Origin: Propionibacteriaceae bacterium P6A17 | GTDB lineage: Bacteria > Actinomycetota > Actinomycetes > Propionibacteriales > Propionibacteriaceae | Length of the DNA: 64,000 bases | Direction of reading: 5' to 3' | Assembly (NCBI GenBank): GCA_000619965.1 | Contig: JHVD01000002.1 | Location: 124,001 to 188,000, forward strand | In this document: one piece after another, positions 56,607-64,000 of the stretch | Layout of the letters: each line of letters starts with the position of its first letter | Position numbering within the stretch: the stretch's first letter is position 1 | Translations under genes and position numbers: made by a program | The notes under the pieces: generated by a model | Databases searched by the model: none | Told to the model about the DNA's origin: nothing | The model's input: the letters and a program-made list of their open reading frames with translations, nothing else

Positions 56607-57283
56607 CCAGCGTCGATTCGGGGCTGCCGGGGCTCGACGTGGGCGTCGAATCGCTGCGGCTCGCCTATCGAGCCGATTCGCCGGCGGTGATCGACGACCT
56701 GACCTGCGAGTTCGCCGTCGGCACCTTGACGTTGCTCACGGGCCCGTCCGGCTGCGGCAAGTCCACCCTCCTGTATGCGCTGGGGCTCATGCTGCGGCCC
56801 GCATCGGGGCTCGTCCGCTGGGGTGGCGAGTCCGCGTCGCTGTTGTCGGACGGGGACCGTGCCGCGTTGCGGTCGGAGCACCTCGGCTTCGTGTTCCAGG
56901 ATGCGCTCCTCGACTTGTCGCGCTCCGCGCTCGAGAACGTCCTCGAGGCCCAGTGGCTCGCTGGTCAGCCGCGCGACGAGCAAGCTGCGCTGGCCCTCCT
57001 CGACCGCTTCGGCGTCCGGCATCGTGCCGGGCATCGCCCCGCAGAGATCTCCGGTGGCCAGGCACAGCGGATCGCCCTGTGCAGGGCGCTCATCAAGCGG
57101 CCGGCGCTGATCCTCGCCGACGAGCCCACCGGCAACCTCGACGCCGCTAGCGCATTGGTGGTGTGGGAGGCGCTGGCCGACGCGGCCGCGCAGGGCGCGA
57201 CGGTGATCGTCGCCACGCACGAGACGTCCCCGCCCGTCGGCGCCGACGTGCTGCGCCTCGAACAGCCGGGGCCGACGCGATGA
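56603..57283 (+). CDS. ABC exporter ATP-binding protein (MacB/LolD-like)
   Basis: 226 residues. Walker A GPSGCGKST near 47, Q-loop FVFQDALLDL, signature ISGGQAQRIALCRALI, Walker B LILADEPTGNLDAAS and H-loop VATHE. The DEPTGNLD form places it with lipoprotein-release/MacB-type exporters. ATG 56603 overlaps the adaptor stop and its stop overlaps the permease start. The cargo is unknown. Confidence 0.92.
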   Translation: MTSVDSGLPGLDVGVESLRLAYRADSPAVIDDLTCEFAVGTLTLLTGPSGCGKSTLLYALGLMLRPASGLVRWGGESASLLSDGDRAALRSEHLGFVFQDALLDLSRSALENVLEAQWLAGQPRDEQAALALLDRFGVRHRAGHRPAEISGGQAQRIALCRALIKRPALILADEPTGNLDAASALVVWEALADAAAQGATVIVATHETSPPVGADVLRLEQPGPTR

Positions 57284-58383
57284 GCCGGCCGACACTGCGT
57301 GGCTTCTGGCGCGACGCATGGCATCAGCTCCGCCACCCGATCGTGCCCACACTGGTCGCCGTCGTCGTCGTGTGCGCGGGGGTGCTCACGGTGTTCGCCA
57401 CGACCGGTCAGGGCATGGCCACGCAGCTCGGCGCGCTGGAGCGCATCAACTCTCCCGAAGGGCGGCTCATCACCATCACCGACGCCTCCGGCGGGGCCGG
57501 TCTCCACCCCGACAGCGTCGCTGCCCTCGCGAGCCTCGATGGGGTCGAGTGGGCGTTCGGGGTGTCGGCCGCCGTCGACGTCCACAACGTCCACGCCCCG
57601 TGGGCCACGACGGTGCCCGCCCGGCTCATCCATGGGTCGCTGCCGCCGTCGATCACCGTGCACGCCACGCGAGAGCCCCGGGGCGGCGACGCGCTCGTGA
57701 CCGCCGCGCACCTCGAACCGCTGCACCTGGCCGGGCCGTTCGGGGCCATCGCCGGCGGTCGCGTGGATGCTACCGTCGTCGGCACCTTCGAGGCTGCTGC
57801 CCCATTGCCGGGCCTCGGGGACACCGCGCTCATCTTCGCCAACGATGACCACAGTCAGGGGCTCTTGCGCATCCAACTGTCGGTGGACGACGTGAGCCGC
57901 ATCGGGGCGGTCCGGGAAGCGGCGCTCTCGTCGGTGCGTGCCGCGGATCGCTCCCAGCTCACCGTGCAGGATTCGCAGGAGCTCGCGAACGTGGGAGCCG
58001 ACGTCGTGGACCGTCTCGCGGCGCAGGCAAGGCAAACATTGCTCGGAGTGCTGGCGATCACGTGTGTGCTCGTGGCGGCCGTGTGGTTCGGGCGCGTCCA
58101 GGCGATCGCCAAGGACATCGGCCGACGACGTACTCTCGGCGCATCGCGGTCGCTGATTGCGGCGCAGGTCATCGTCAACGCGGCGCTCAGCGGCACCCTC
58201 GGGGCGACGCTGGGCATCGGACTCGGGCTTGTCGTCGTGTGGCGGCTCACTGGCCGGGTGCCTGGGGCGGCGTTCGTCGTCGCCGTGGCCGCGCTGGTGG
58301 TGCTCGCCTGCGCGGTGGCGGCCGTCCCTCCTGCGATCCGCGCGGCCCGGTTGGACCCGGCCCGGATCCTTCGCGTGCCGTAG
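57280..58383 (+). CDS. FtsX/MacB-type ABC exporter permease
   Basis: 367 residues. Membrane segments lie near 20-42, 255-275, 300-325 and 338-360. Between the first and second is the large extracytoplasmic MacB-PCD-like region (about 45-250). The cytoplasmic coupling motif AKDIGRRRTLGASRSLI and the closing AARLDPARILR are characteristic of FtsX-like permeases. With the lipoprotein, adaptor and ATPase genes it forms a four-gene mechanotransmission-type exporter. Confidence 0.9.
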   Translation: MSRPTLRGFWRDAWHQLRHPIVPTLVAVVVVCAGVLTVFATTGQGMATQLGALERINSPEGRLITITDASGGAGLHPDSVAALASLDGVEWAFGVSAAVDVHNVHAPWATTVPARLIHGSLPPSITVHATREPRGGDALVTAAHLEPLHLAGPFGAIAGGRVDATVVGTFEAAAPLPGLGDTALIFANDDHSQGLLRIQLSVDDVSRIGAVREAALSSVRAADRSQLTVQDSQELANVGADVVDRLAAQARQTLLGVLAITCVLVAAVWFGRVQAIAKDIGRRRTLGASRSLIAAQVIVNAALSGTLGATLGIGLGLVVVWRLTGRVPGAAFVVAVAALVVLACAVAAVPPAIRAARLDPARILRVP

Positions 58384-58392
58384 CCGTTCGTC

Positions 58393-58419
58393 GGCGTTCC
58401 GCCCGCGTCGGGCGACGCC
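58393..58419. terminator. Terminator hairpin between the exporter operon and the SatD gene
   Basis: GGCGT...ACGCC outer arms with an inner CGCCCG-CGT-CGGGCG stem, between convergent genes. Confidence 0.65.
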
Positions 58420-58463
58420 TGCTGGGGCCTGTGGCCGGGTGCGCCGCGTGGTGCCTCCGGCGC

Positions 58464-59105
58464 CTACGGCAAGGCGGCCAGCGCTCTCGCTGCCGTCAGG
58501 AGTGAGCGGAGCTGGTTGCCTGTCACGCGTTGGGAATTGGCTGACGGTGTGATGCCGAGTAGGTGCGCAGTGGTCTGGTTGTCGAGCCCGTCCCAGAGTG
58601 CCGTGAATGTTGCTCGCGGCCTGGCTCTGAGCCGGCCGAGGTGTGTGTCGATGAGCTGCGATAGGGGTTCGGTGAGGGGGTTCGCGACGTCGCGTCCGTC
58701 GCGCACCGCTGTTCTGAGCCCTTGCCGGCCGGGCTCGGCTGCGAGTGCCTTGGCGGCGTCGATCGCCTCCCGAGCCAGTGACCAGGCGGGGCCGTCTTGG
58801 ATGCCGCGGGCCTCGTCGAGGATTCGGACTTTGCCGCCGCCGAAGCCGAAGCGGACGTCGACGGTGCCCGCCAGTCGGTTGCGGAGCTCGAGGCTTGCGC
58901 GGAAGGCGTCGCCGAGGGAGGCATAGACGCCCTGCAGTTCGTCGCCCACGGTCACGCGCAGGGCGTCGAGTTGCGGTACGTTGGCGTTGGTTTCCTCGAT
59001 GGCGGCGAGTACCGCTTCGTGGGACTGTGCTCGGTCGCCGCTGCGCGAGCTGACGAGGTCGCCGAGCAGCGCCACACATGAAGGAAATACCTGAATATCC
59101 GCCAT
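58464..59105 (-). CDS. SatD family protein
   Basis: 213 residues. The start VALLGDLVSSRSGDR, VTVGDELQGVYASL, the central VRFGFGGGKVRI and QDGPAWSLAREAIDAAK fit the SatD family (PF16264), linked with acid or stress loci in streptococci. The C-terminal ~60 residues look like a helix-turn-helix region (HLLGITPSANSQRVTGNQL), suggesting nucleic-acid binding. The molecular role is unknown. TATCAT six bases before ATG 59105 indicates a leaderless transcript. Confidence 0.85.
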   Translation of the reverse strand: MADIQVFPSCVALLGDLVSSRSGDRAQSHEAVLAAIEETNANVPQLDALRVTVGDELQGVYASLGDAFRASLELRNRLAGTVDVRFGFGGGKVRILDEARGIQDGPAWSLAREAIDAAKALAAEPGRQGLRTAVRDGRDVANPLTEPLSQLIDTHLGRLRARPRATFTALWDGLDNQTTAHLLGITPSANSQRVTGNQLRSLLTAARALAALP

Positions 59106-59111
59106 ATGAAG

Positions 59112-59117
59112 ATGATA
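59112..59117 (-). promoter_or_regulatory. -10 box TATCAT for the SatD gene
   Basis: On the minus strand TATCAT ends six bases before ATG 59105. The 36-base divergent gap must also hold the promoter of the gene at 59142. Confidence 0.5.
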
Positions 59118-59141
59118 CCTTAATCCGCTGGGGAGGGGTTT

Positions 59142-59525
59142 GTGGAGGTCGCGTTCAAAGGCCTTGTCATCGCTGTGTGTGGTGTGTTGGCTGTGCTCGG
59201 TAACCCTGTGATCCGTGCTTTCTTGCGCCGCATTGATCCGCCGCGTCCGTCTAGTGAGCCGACGCTGCTCGATGCGGGCACGAAGTTGCCCGGCGGCCGC
59301 TGGATCGGCGTGCTTGAGCGTGTGGGTACGTACGTTTGCCTCGTTGCGGGCTTCCCGGCAGGGCTGGCGTTCATCCTTGGGGTGAAGGGCCTTGGCCGCT
59401 ATCCGGAGCTGCGTAACGGTGACGATCCGCGCCTTGGAGAGCTCTTCATCATCGGCACGTTCGCCAGCATGCTGTGGGCGGCGGGGTTCGCCGGGGTCGC
59501 GCTCGGGGTGATCCGCTTGTGGTGA
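59142..59525 (+). CDS. Small membrane protein divergent from the SatD gene
   Basis: 127 residues with three hydrophobic segments (about 4-22, 64-82 and 100-124). A conserved-looking cytoplasmic loop (RRIDPPRPSSEPTLLDAGTKLPGGRWIG) and a short RYPELRNGDDPRLGELF stretch lie between them. GGGGAGGGG precedes GTG 59142. The stop overlaps the HD protein start, so the two are cotranscribed. Membrane partners next to SatD genes recur in bacteria, but the relation is unproved. Confidence 0.75.
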   Translation: MEVAFKGLVIAVCGVLAVLGNPVIRAFLRRIDPPRPSSEPTLLDAGTKLPGGRWIGVLERVGTYVCLVAGFPAGLAFILGVKGLGRYPELRNGDDPRLGELFIIGTFASMLWAAGFAGVALGVIRLW

Positions 59526-60085
59526 ACTACCTGCCCGACGACGTCCGCGACGACCTCCTCGGCCGCTGGCGCGAACCGCACCGCCACTACCACGGCGAAC
59601 GCCACCTCGTCGACGGGCTCGCTGTGCTCGACCAGCTCGGCGCCACCGACCTCGAGCGGATCGCGTTCTGGTGCCACGACGCCGTCCACACCAACACCAC
59701 CCCCGACGACGAGCGCGCCTCCGCCGAGGTGGCCCGTCGGTTGCTCTCGGAGCACCTCACACTGCCCGAGATGCGCGAAGTGGAGCGGCTGATCCTCCTC
59801 ACCATCGCGCACCGCCCGGCCCGGGGCGACGACGTCGGCGCGCGCATCGTCGACGCCGACCTCGCCGCCCTCGCACTCCCGTGGCCCGACTACGAGCGCA
59901 ACACGCTGGCCATCCGTGCCGAGCTCCCACACGTCAGCGATGAGCAGTGGCGCCTCGGCCGAGCCGCGGTGCTCCGTCGGCTGCTCGGCGTGGACCACCT
60001 GTTCCACACCCGGCACGGCCGCGCGCAATGGGAAGCTCCCGCCCGGGCGAACCTCGAGCGGGAGCTGCAGGACCTCGTCGGTTGA
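59522..60085 (+). CDS. HD-domain hydrolase-like protein
   Basis: 187 residues. HYHGERHLVDGL near 21-32 and FWCHDAVHTNTT near 48-59 supply the His and His-Asp metal ligands of an HD phosphohydrolase. The final Asp would be in RIVDADLAALA near 114. Relatives are annotated as predicted metal-dependent HD phosphohydrolases of unknown substrate. GTG 59522 overlaps the membrane protein stop. Confidence 0.85.
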   Translation: MNYLPDDVRDDLLGRWREPHRHYHGERHLVDGLAVLDQLGATDLERIAFWCHDAVHTNTTPDDERASAEVARRLLSEHLTLPEMREVERLILLTIAHRPARGDDVGARIVDADLAALALPWPDYERNTLAIRAELPHVSDEQWRLGRAAVLRRLLGVDHLFHTRHGRAQWEAPARANLERELQDLVG

Positions 60086-60103
60086 GCGGCGTCGGCGTGC
60101 TGG

Positions 60104-61966
<1,863 letters not shown>

Positions 61967-62114
61967 GGGGCGCTCCTCACTATTGGGCCGGAGCGAGTGT
62001 ACGCGCGACGGGCACCCTTGCGGAAACCGTGCGAGCGGGGCTTGCCCACAGGCGTGGGCGCGACGCATGTCGTAGCGGGGCCGAGGGCGTTCGTCGGGGG
62101 CCTCGCGATGCGTG

Positions 62115-62158
62115 GGGTGGAGGATCTCACACCGTCGACGGTGGCACATCCTCCACCC
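62115..62158. repeat. Nested palindrome between the monooxygenase gene and typA
   Basis: Outer arms GGGTGGAGGAT and ATCCTCCACCC (11 bp, perfect) enclose a 14-bp palindrome CACCGTCGACGGTG, with unpaired CTCA and GCAC. It lies 17 bases past the monooxygenase stop and about 150 bases before typA. A terminator is the simplest reading; a protein-binding or mobile palindromic element is possible. Confidence 0.75.
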
Positions 62159-62174
62159 AAGCGACGACGAGGCG

Positions 62175-62495
62175 TCAGTCGATCTTGAGCTCGCCCATGT
62201 CGTCCCAGCCCTCGCCCTGGATCATGCGCGAGACGATCTTCGGGGTGGCCGCCAACAGGGGGCGCATGGCGTCGAGACCGGCCTGGAAGTGCGGCGAGGA
62301 GACGTGCGCGGCGCCGGCGTCGTCCTTGAAGGCCTCGACGAGGACGAACTCGTTGGGGTCCTCGACGCTGCGCGACCACTCGAACCACAGGTTGCCCGGC
62401 TCCGCGCGGGTGGCTTCGGTGAAGGGCGCGACGGCGTCCATCCACTGCTCGGCGGCTTCAGGCTTCACTTGATACTTCACGACGATGAAAATCAT
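62175..62495 (-). CDS. Antibiotic biosynthesis monooxygenase domain protein
   Basis: 106 residues of the ABM ferredoxin-like fold. [30 protein letters not shown] and [23 protein letters not shown] match putative quinol monooxygenases (YgiN-like), which act on quinols or heme-like substrates without cofactor. The C-terminus adds ~20 residues beyond the core. TAGGCT six bases before ATG 62495 is a -10 box, although GGAG in between could act as a ribosome binding site. Confidence 0.9.
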   Translation of the reverse strand: MIFIVVKYQVKPEAAEQWMDAVAPFTEATRAEPGNLWFEWSRSVEDPNEFVLVEAFKDDAGAAHVSSPHFQAGLDAMRPLLAATPKIVSRMIQGEGWDDMGELKID

Positions 62496-62501
62496 GGCTC
62501 C

Positions 62502-62507
62502 AGCCTA
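62502..62507 (-). promoter_or_regulatory. -10 box TAGGCT for the monooxygenase gene
   Basis: On the minus strand TAGGCT ends six bases before ATG 62495. Confidence 0.45.
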
Positions 62508-62531
62508 GGCCGTCGGCCGTCGGGGCCGCAC

Positions 62532-63131
62532 TCAGTCGAGCAAGGACCACATGAGCCACCAGTTGGGTTGCTGGGCGCTCTCTCGTTCATAGGCCCACTG
62601 GCGCTGCAGTGCGAGGAAGCCCGCGACGATGGCCGCGCGGTGATGGGCGGGCGCCCGAGGGTCGATGTCGACGGCCGACGCGAGCAGTCCCGACGGCGAG
62701 GCCCCCGGCTGCCGGTGGTCGCCGCGGGCGATCTGGGTGCCATTCCACTTGAACGTCACCGCCTGCCGGGTGCCTGCGACGGCGAAGCTGGTGCCGTCGG
62801 CGAGGCTTCCCGTCGCAGACCAGTTGCCGATGCCGGAGCGAGGCGTGAGGTAGGCCAGCGGGGAGCCGTCGCCCCAGAAACAGCCCAGGGGCATGCCGCG
62901 TCGAGGCGGGTCGCACACGCGCAGGACGTCACCGGTGGCGTCGCTCAGGGTGATGACCGCGGGGCGGCGCTCAAGCGTCGGGCCGAGCTCGGCGCCGAAG
63001 GAGGAAACCGATCCGACGAGGCGCGAGCGGGCGTCGAGGACGGGCAGCGCACGCATGTCGCGGGTATAGAGGTGCGGCAGCAGCAGCCATGCGTGATCGA
63101 GGACGGACTCGGCGCGCGGGGTCTCCGACAT
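62532..63131 (-). CDS. Conserved protein of unknown function (LURP/scramblase-like fold possible)
   Basis: 199 residues, no signal peptide or membrane segment. The alternating beta pattern (ALPVLDARSRLVGSVSSFG, PAVITLSDATGDVLRVCDP, SFAVAGTRQAVTFKWNGT, QIARGDHR) with a C-terminal hydrophobic helix (DPRAPAHHRAAIVAGFLAL) recalls LURP-one/scramblase-like proteins. This is a weak structural guess. The end is Trp-rich (PNWWLMWSLLD). Function unknown. The -10 box TAGGGT lies six bases before ATG 63131. Confidence 0.7.
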   Translation of the reverse strand: MSETPRAESVLDHAWLLLPHLYTRDMRALPVLDARSRLVGSVSSFGAELGPTLERRPAVITLSDATGDVLRVCDPPRRGMPLGCFWGDGSPLAYLTPRSGIGNWSATGSLADGTSFAVAGTRQAVTFKWNGTQIARGDHRQPGASPSGLLASAVDIDPRAPAHHRAAIVAGFLALQRQWAYERESAQQPNWWLMWSLLD

Positions 63132-63137
63132 GACGCC

Positions 63138-63143
63138 ACCCTA
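63138..63143 (-). promoter_or_regulatory. -10 box TAGGGT for the gene at 63131
   Basis: On the minus strand TAGGGT ends six bases before ATG 63131 with no ribosome binding site. Confidence 0.4.
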
Positions 63144-63184
63144 GTCGCCGGACGGAGCGCAGCCGCCCACCCCACATAAACAAA

Positions 63185-63226
63185 CCAAAACAAATCTTTG
63201 TTTACTCTTGCTTTTGTTTGTTTTGG
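63185..63226 (+). promoter_or_regulatory. AT-rich operator-like palindromes upstream of mtlA
   Basis: CCAAAACAAA (63185-63194) and TTTGTTTTGG (63217-63226) form a 10-bp inverted repeat. Overlapping it is a tighter dyad AAACAAA-TC-TTTGTTT (63188-63203). The stretch is strikingly AT-rich and overlaps the promoter, as expected for a sugar-regulator site. Confidence 0.6.
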
Positions 63227-63236
63227 GGGCTAGTCT
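63208..63236 (+). promoter_or_regulatory. Promoter of mtlA
   Basis: TTGCTT (63208-63213), a 17-bp spacer and TAGTCT (63231-63236). The right arm of the operator palindrome lies in the spacer. Confidence 0.6.
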
Positions 63237-63317
63237 GATGACAACGGACCCAATCCAGGGCCAACGGACACAACTCCCAACTCATCATCAGACGCAGTCG
63301 TCGGAAAGGAGGGCGCG

Positions 63318-64000
63318 ATGTCGCTCCCTGATGCAACGGTGAACAAGAACCTCTCGGGCAACGGTGCCCGAGCCCGAATCCAGCGCTTCGGCGGCCAACT
63401 CGCAGGCATGATCATGCCCAACATCGGCGCCTTCATCGCCTGGGGCCTGCTCACAGCGCTGTTCATCCCCGATGGCTGGCTCCCCAACGCGGCTCTGGCC
63501 GAAATGGTCAGCCCCACCATCCGCTTCCTGCTGCCCATCCTCATCGGCTACACGGGTGGCCGCATGGTCCACGGCCAGCGCGGCGCCGTCATCGGCGCGA
63601 TCGCGACCATGGGCGTCGTGATGAGTGCCGACATCCCGATGTTCCTGGGAGCAATGATCATGGGCCCGCTGGCCGCGTGGGTGCTCAAGGCCTTCGACAA
63701 GGCCATCGAGGGCAAGATCCGCGCTGGCTTCGAGATGCTCGTCGACAACTTCTCACTCGGCATCATCGGCATGCTGCTGGCGATCGTCGGGCGCCTCGCG
63801 ATGGGCCCGGTCGTCGAGTTCCTCGTCAGCCTGCTTGGCAGGGGAGTCGAATGGCTCGTGAATCTCCATCTACTCCCGCTCGCCTCGATCGTCGTCGAGC
63901 CTGCGAAGGTGCTCTTCCTCAACAACGCCATCAACCACGGTGTGCTTTCGCCGCTGGGCGCCACCGAGGCCGAGCAGATCGGTCGTTCCATCCTGTTCAT
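63318..64000 (+). CDS. mtlA: PTS mannitol transporter EIIC (3' end beyond window)
   Basis: 227 residues visible; the gene runs off the window. The start MSLPDATVNKNLSGNGARAR precedes the EIIC-type helices QRFGGQLAGMIMPNIGAF and ALFIPDGW, then IGYTGGRMVHGQRGAVIGAI, typical of mannitol permeases, which import and phosphorylate mannitol. AAGGAGGG lies six bases before ATG 63318. EIIB/EIIA domains, if fused, would be downstream. Neighbouring mtlD, mtlR or ptsI genes cannot be checked here. Specificity for mannitol is inferred by family resemblance. Confidence 0.9.
   Translation, partial: MSLPDATVNKNLSGNGARARIQRFGGQLAGMIMPNIGAFIAWGLLTALFIPDGWLPNAALAEMVSPTIRFLLPILIGYTGGRMVHGQRGAVIGAIATMGVVMSADIPMFLGAMIMGPLAAWVLKAFDKAIEGKIRAGFEMLVDNFSLGIIGMLLAIVGRLAMGPVVEFLVSLLGRGVEWLVNLHLLPLASIVVEPAKVLFLNNAINHGVLSPLGATEAEQIGRSILF

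Overview
The window is a GC-rich chromosomal segment of an actinomycete (Actinomycetota). A Propionibacteriaceae-type genome is the best guess, but this is inferred from gene content only. Lineage markers are mycothiol enzymes (mshD, mycothione reductase), the nucleoid protein Lsr2, a 33-residue bS22 ribosomal protein, a DUF222/HNH gene, the ftsH-folE-folP-folB-folK-DUF3180 operon, and a MutT1 plus PPK1 pair. No tRNA, rRNA, CRISPR array, insertion sequence or prophage was seen. Coding density is very high and many neighbouring genes overlap by 1 to 10 bases.

Layout. 0-5 kb: end of ftsH, the folate operon and a coiled-coil membrane protein. 5-9.6 kb: an orphan NuoD-like protein, lsr2, clpC and a small membrane protein. 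9.6-14.5 kb (minus): thiamine ABC transporter thiBPQ behind a TPP riboswitch, then disA. 14.6-18 kb: HEAT-repeat protein, cytoplasmic sialidase-like enzyme, DUF222/HNH protein. 18-20.7 kb (minus): radA, a small P-loop kinase and a glyoxalase-like protein. 20.8-23.7 kb: TIM-barrel isomerase, proline dehydrogenase-like protein, CPBP protease, and a convergent membrane protein. 23.9-25.9 kb: asd, proC, bS22. 25.9-33.5 kb: a run from a glutaredoxin-like protein through a HemD fusion, a phosphatase and the system II cytochrome c maturation set (resA, ccdA, resB, ccsB) to a sigma-like/GerMN fusion. 33.5-37 kb: SDR, mycothione reductase, GH3 lipoprotein. 37-45.2 kb (minus): mshD, ppk1, mutT1 and pstSCAB. 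45.3-49.3 kb: sugar-binding-like membrane protein, nitrobindin, YgfZ-like protein, tpx and ppk2. 49.4-51.3 kb: a four-gene cassette resembling a split type VII secretion toxin with its immunity gene. 51.4-54.8 kb: putA. 54.9-58.4 kb: lipoprotein, peptidoglycan-binding adaptor and MacB-like ABC exporter. 58.5-60.1 kb: SatD-family protein, membrane protein, HD protein. 60.1-64 kb: typA, monooxygenase, an unknown protein, and the start of a mannitol PTS permease.

Themes. Phosphate uptake (pst, with a direct-repeat PHO-box-like site) lies near polyphosphate metabolism (ppk1, ppk2, MutT1-like). Proline metabolism appears three times (proC, PRODH-like, putA). Thiol redox is represented by mshD, mycothione reductase, Tpx and ResA. 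About fourteen genes have a TANNNT -10 box only 6-7 bases before the start codon, and most of these lack a ribosome binding site, so leaderless transcription seems common. Two genes (folB, the P-loop kinase) appear to need non-canonical start codons. The most novel-looking locus is the toxin-like cassette at 49.4-51.3 kb.
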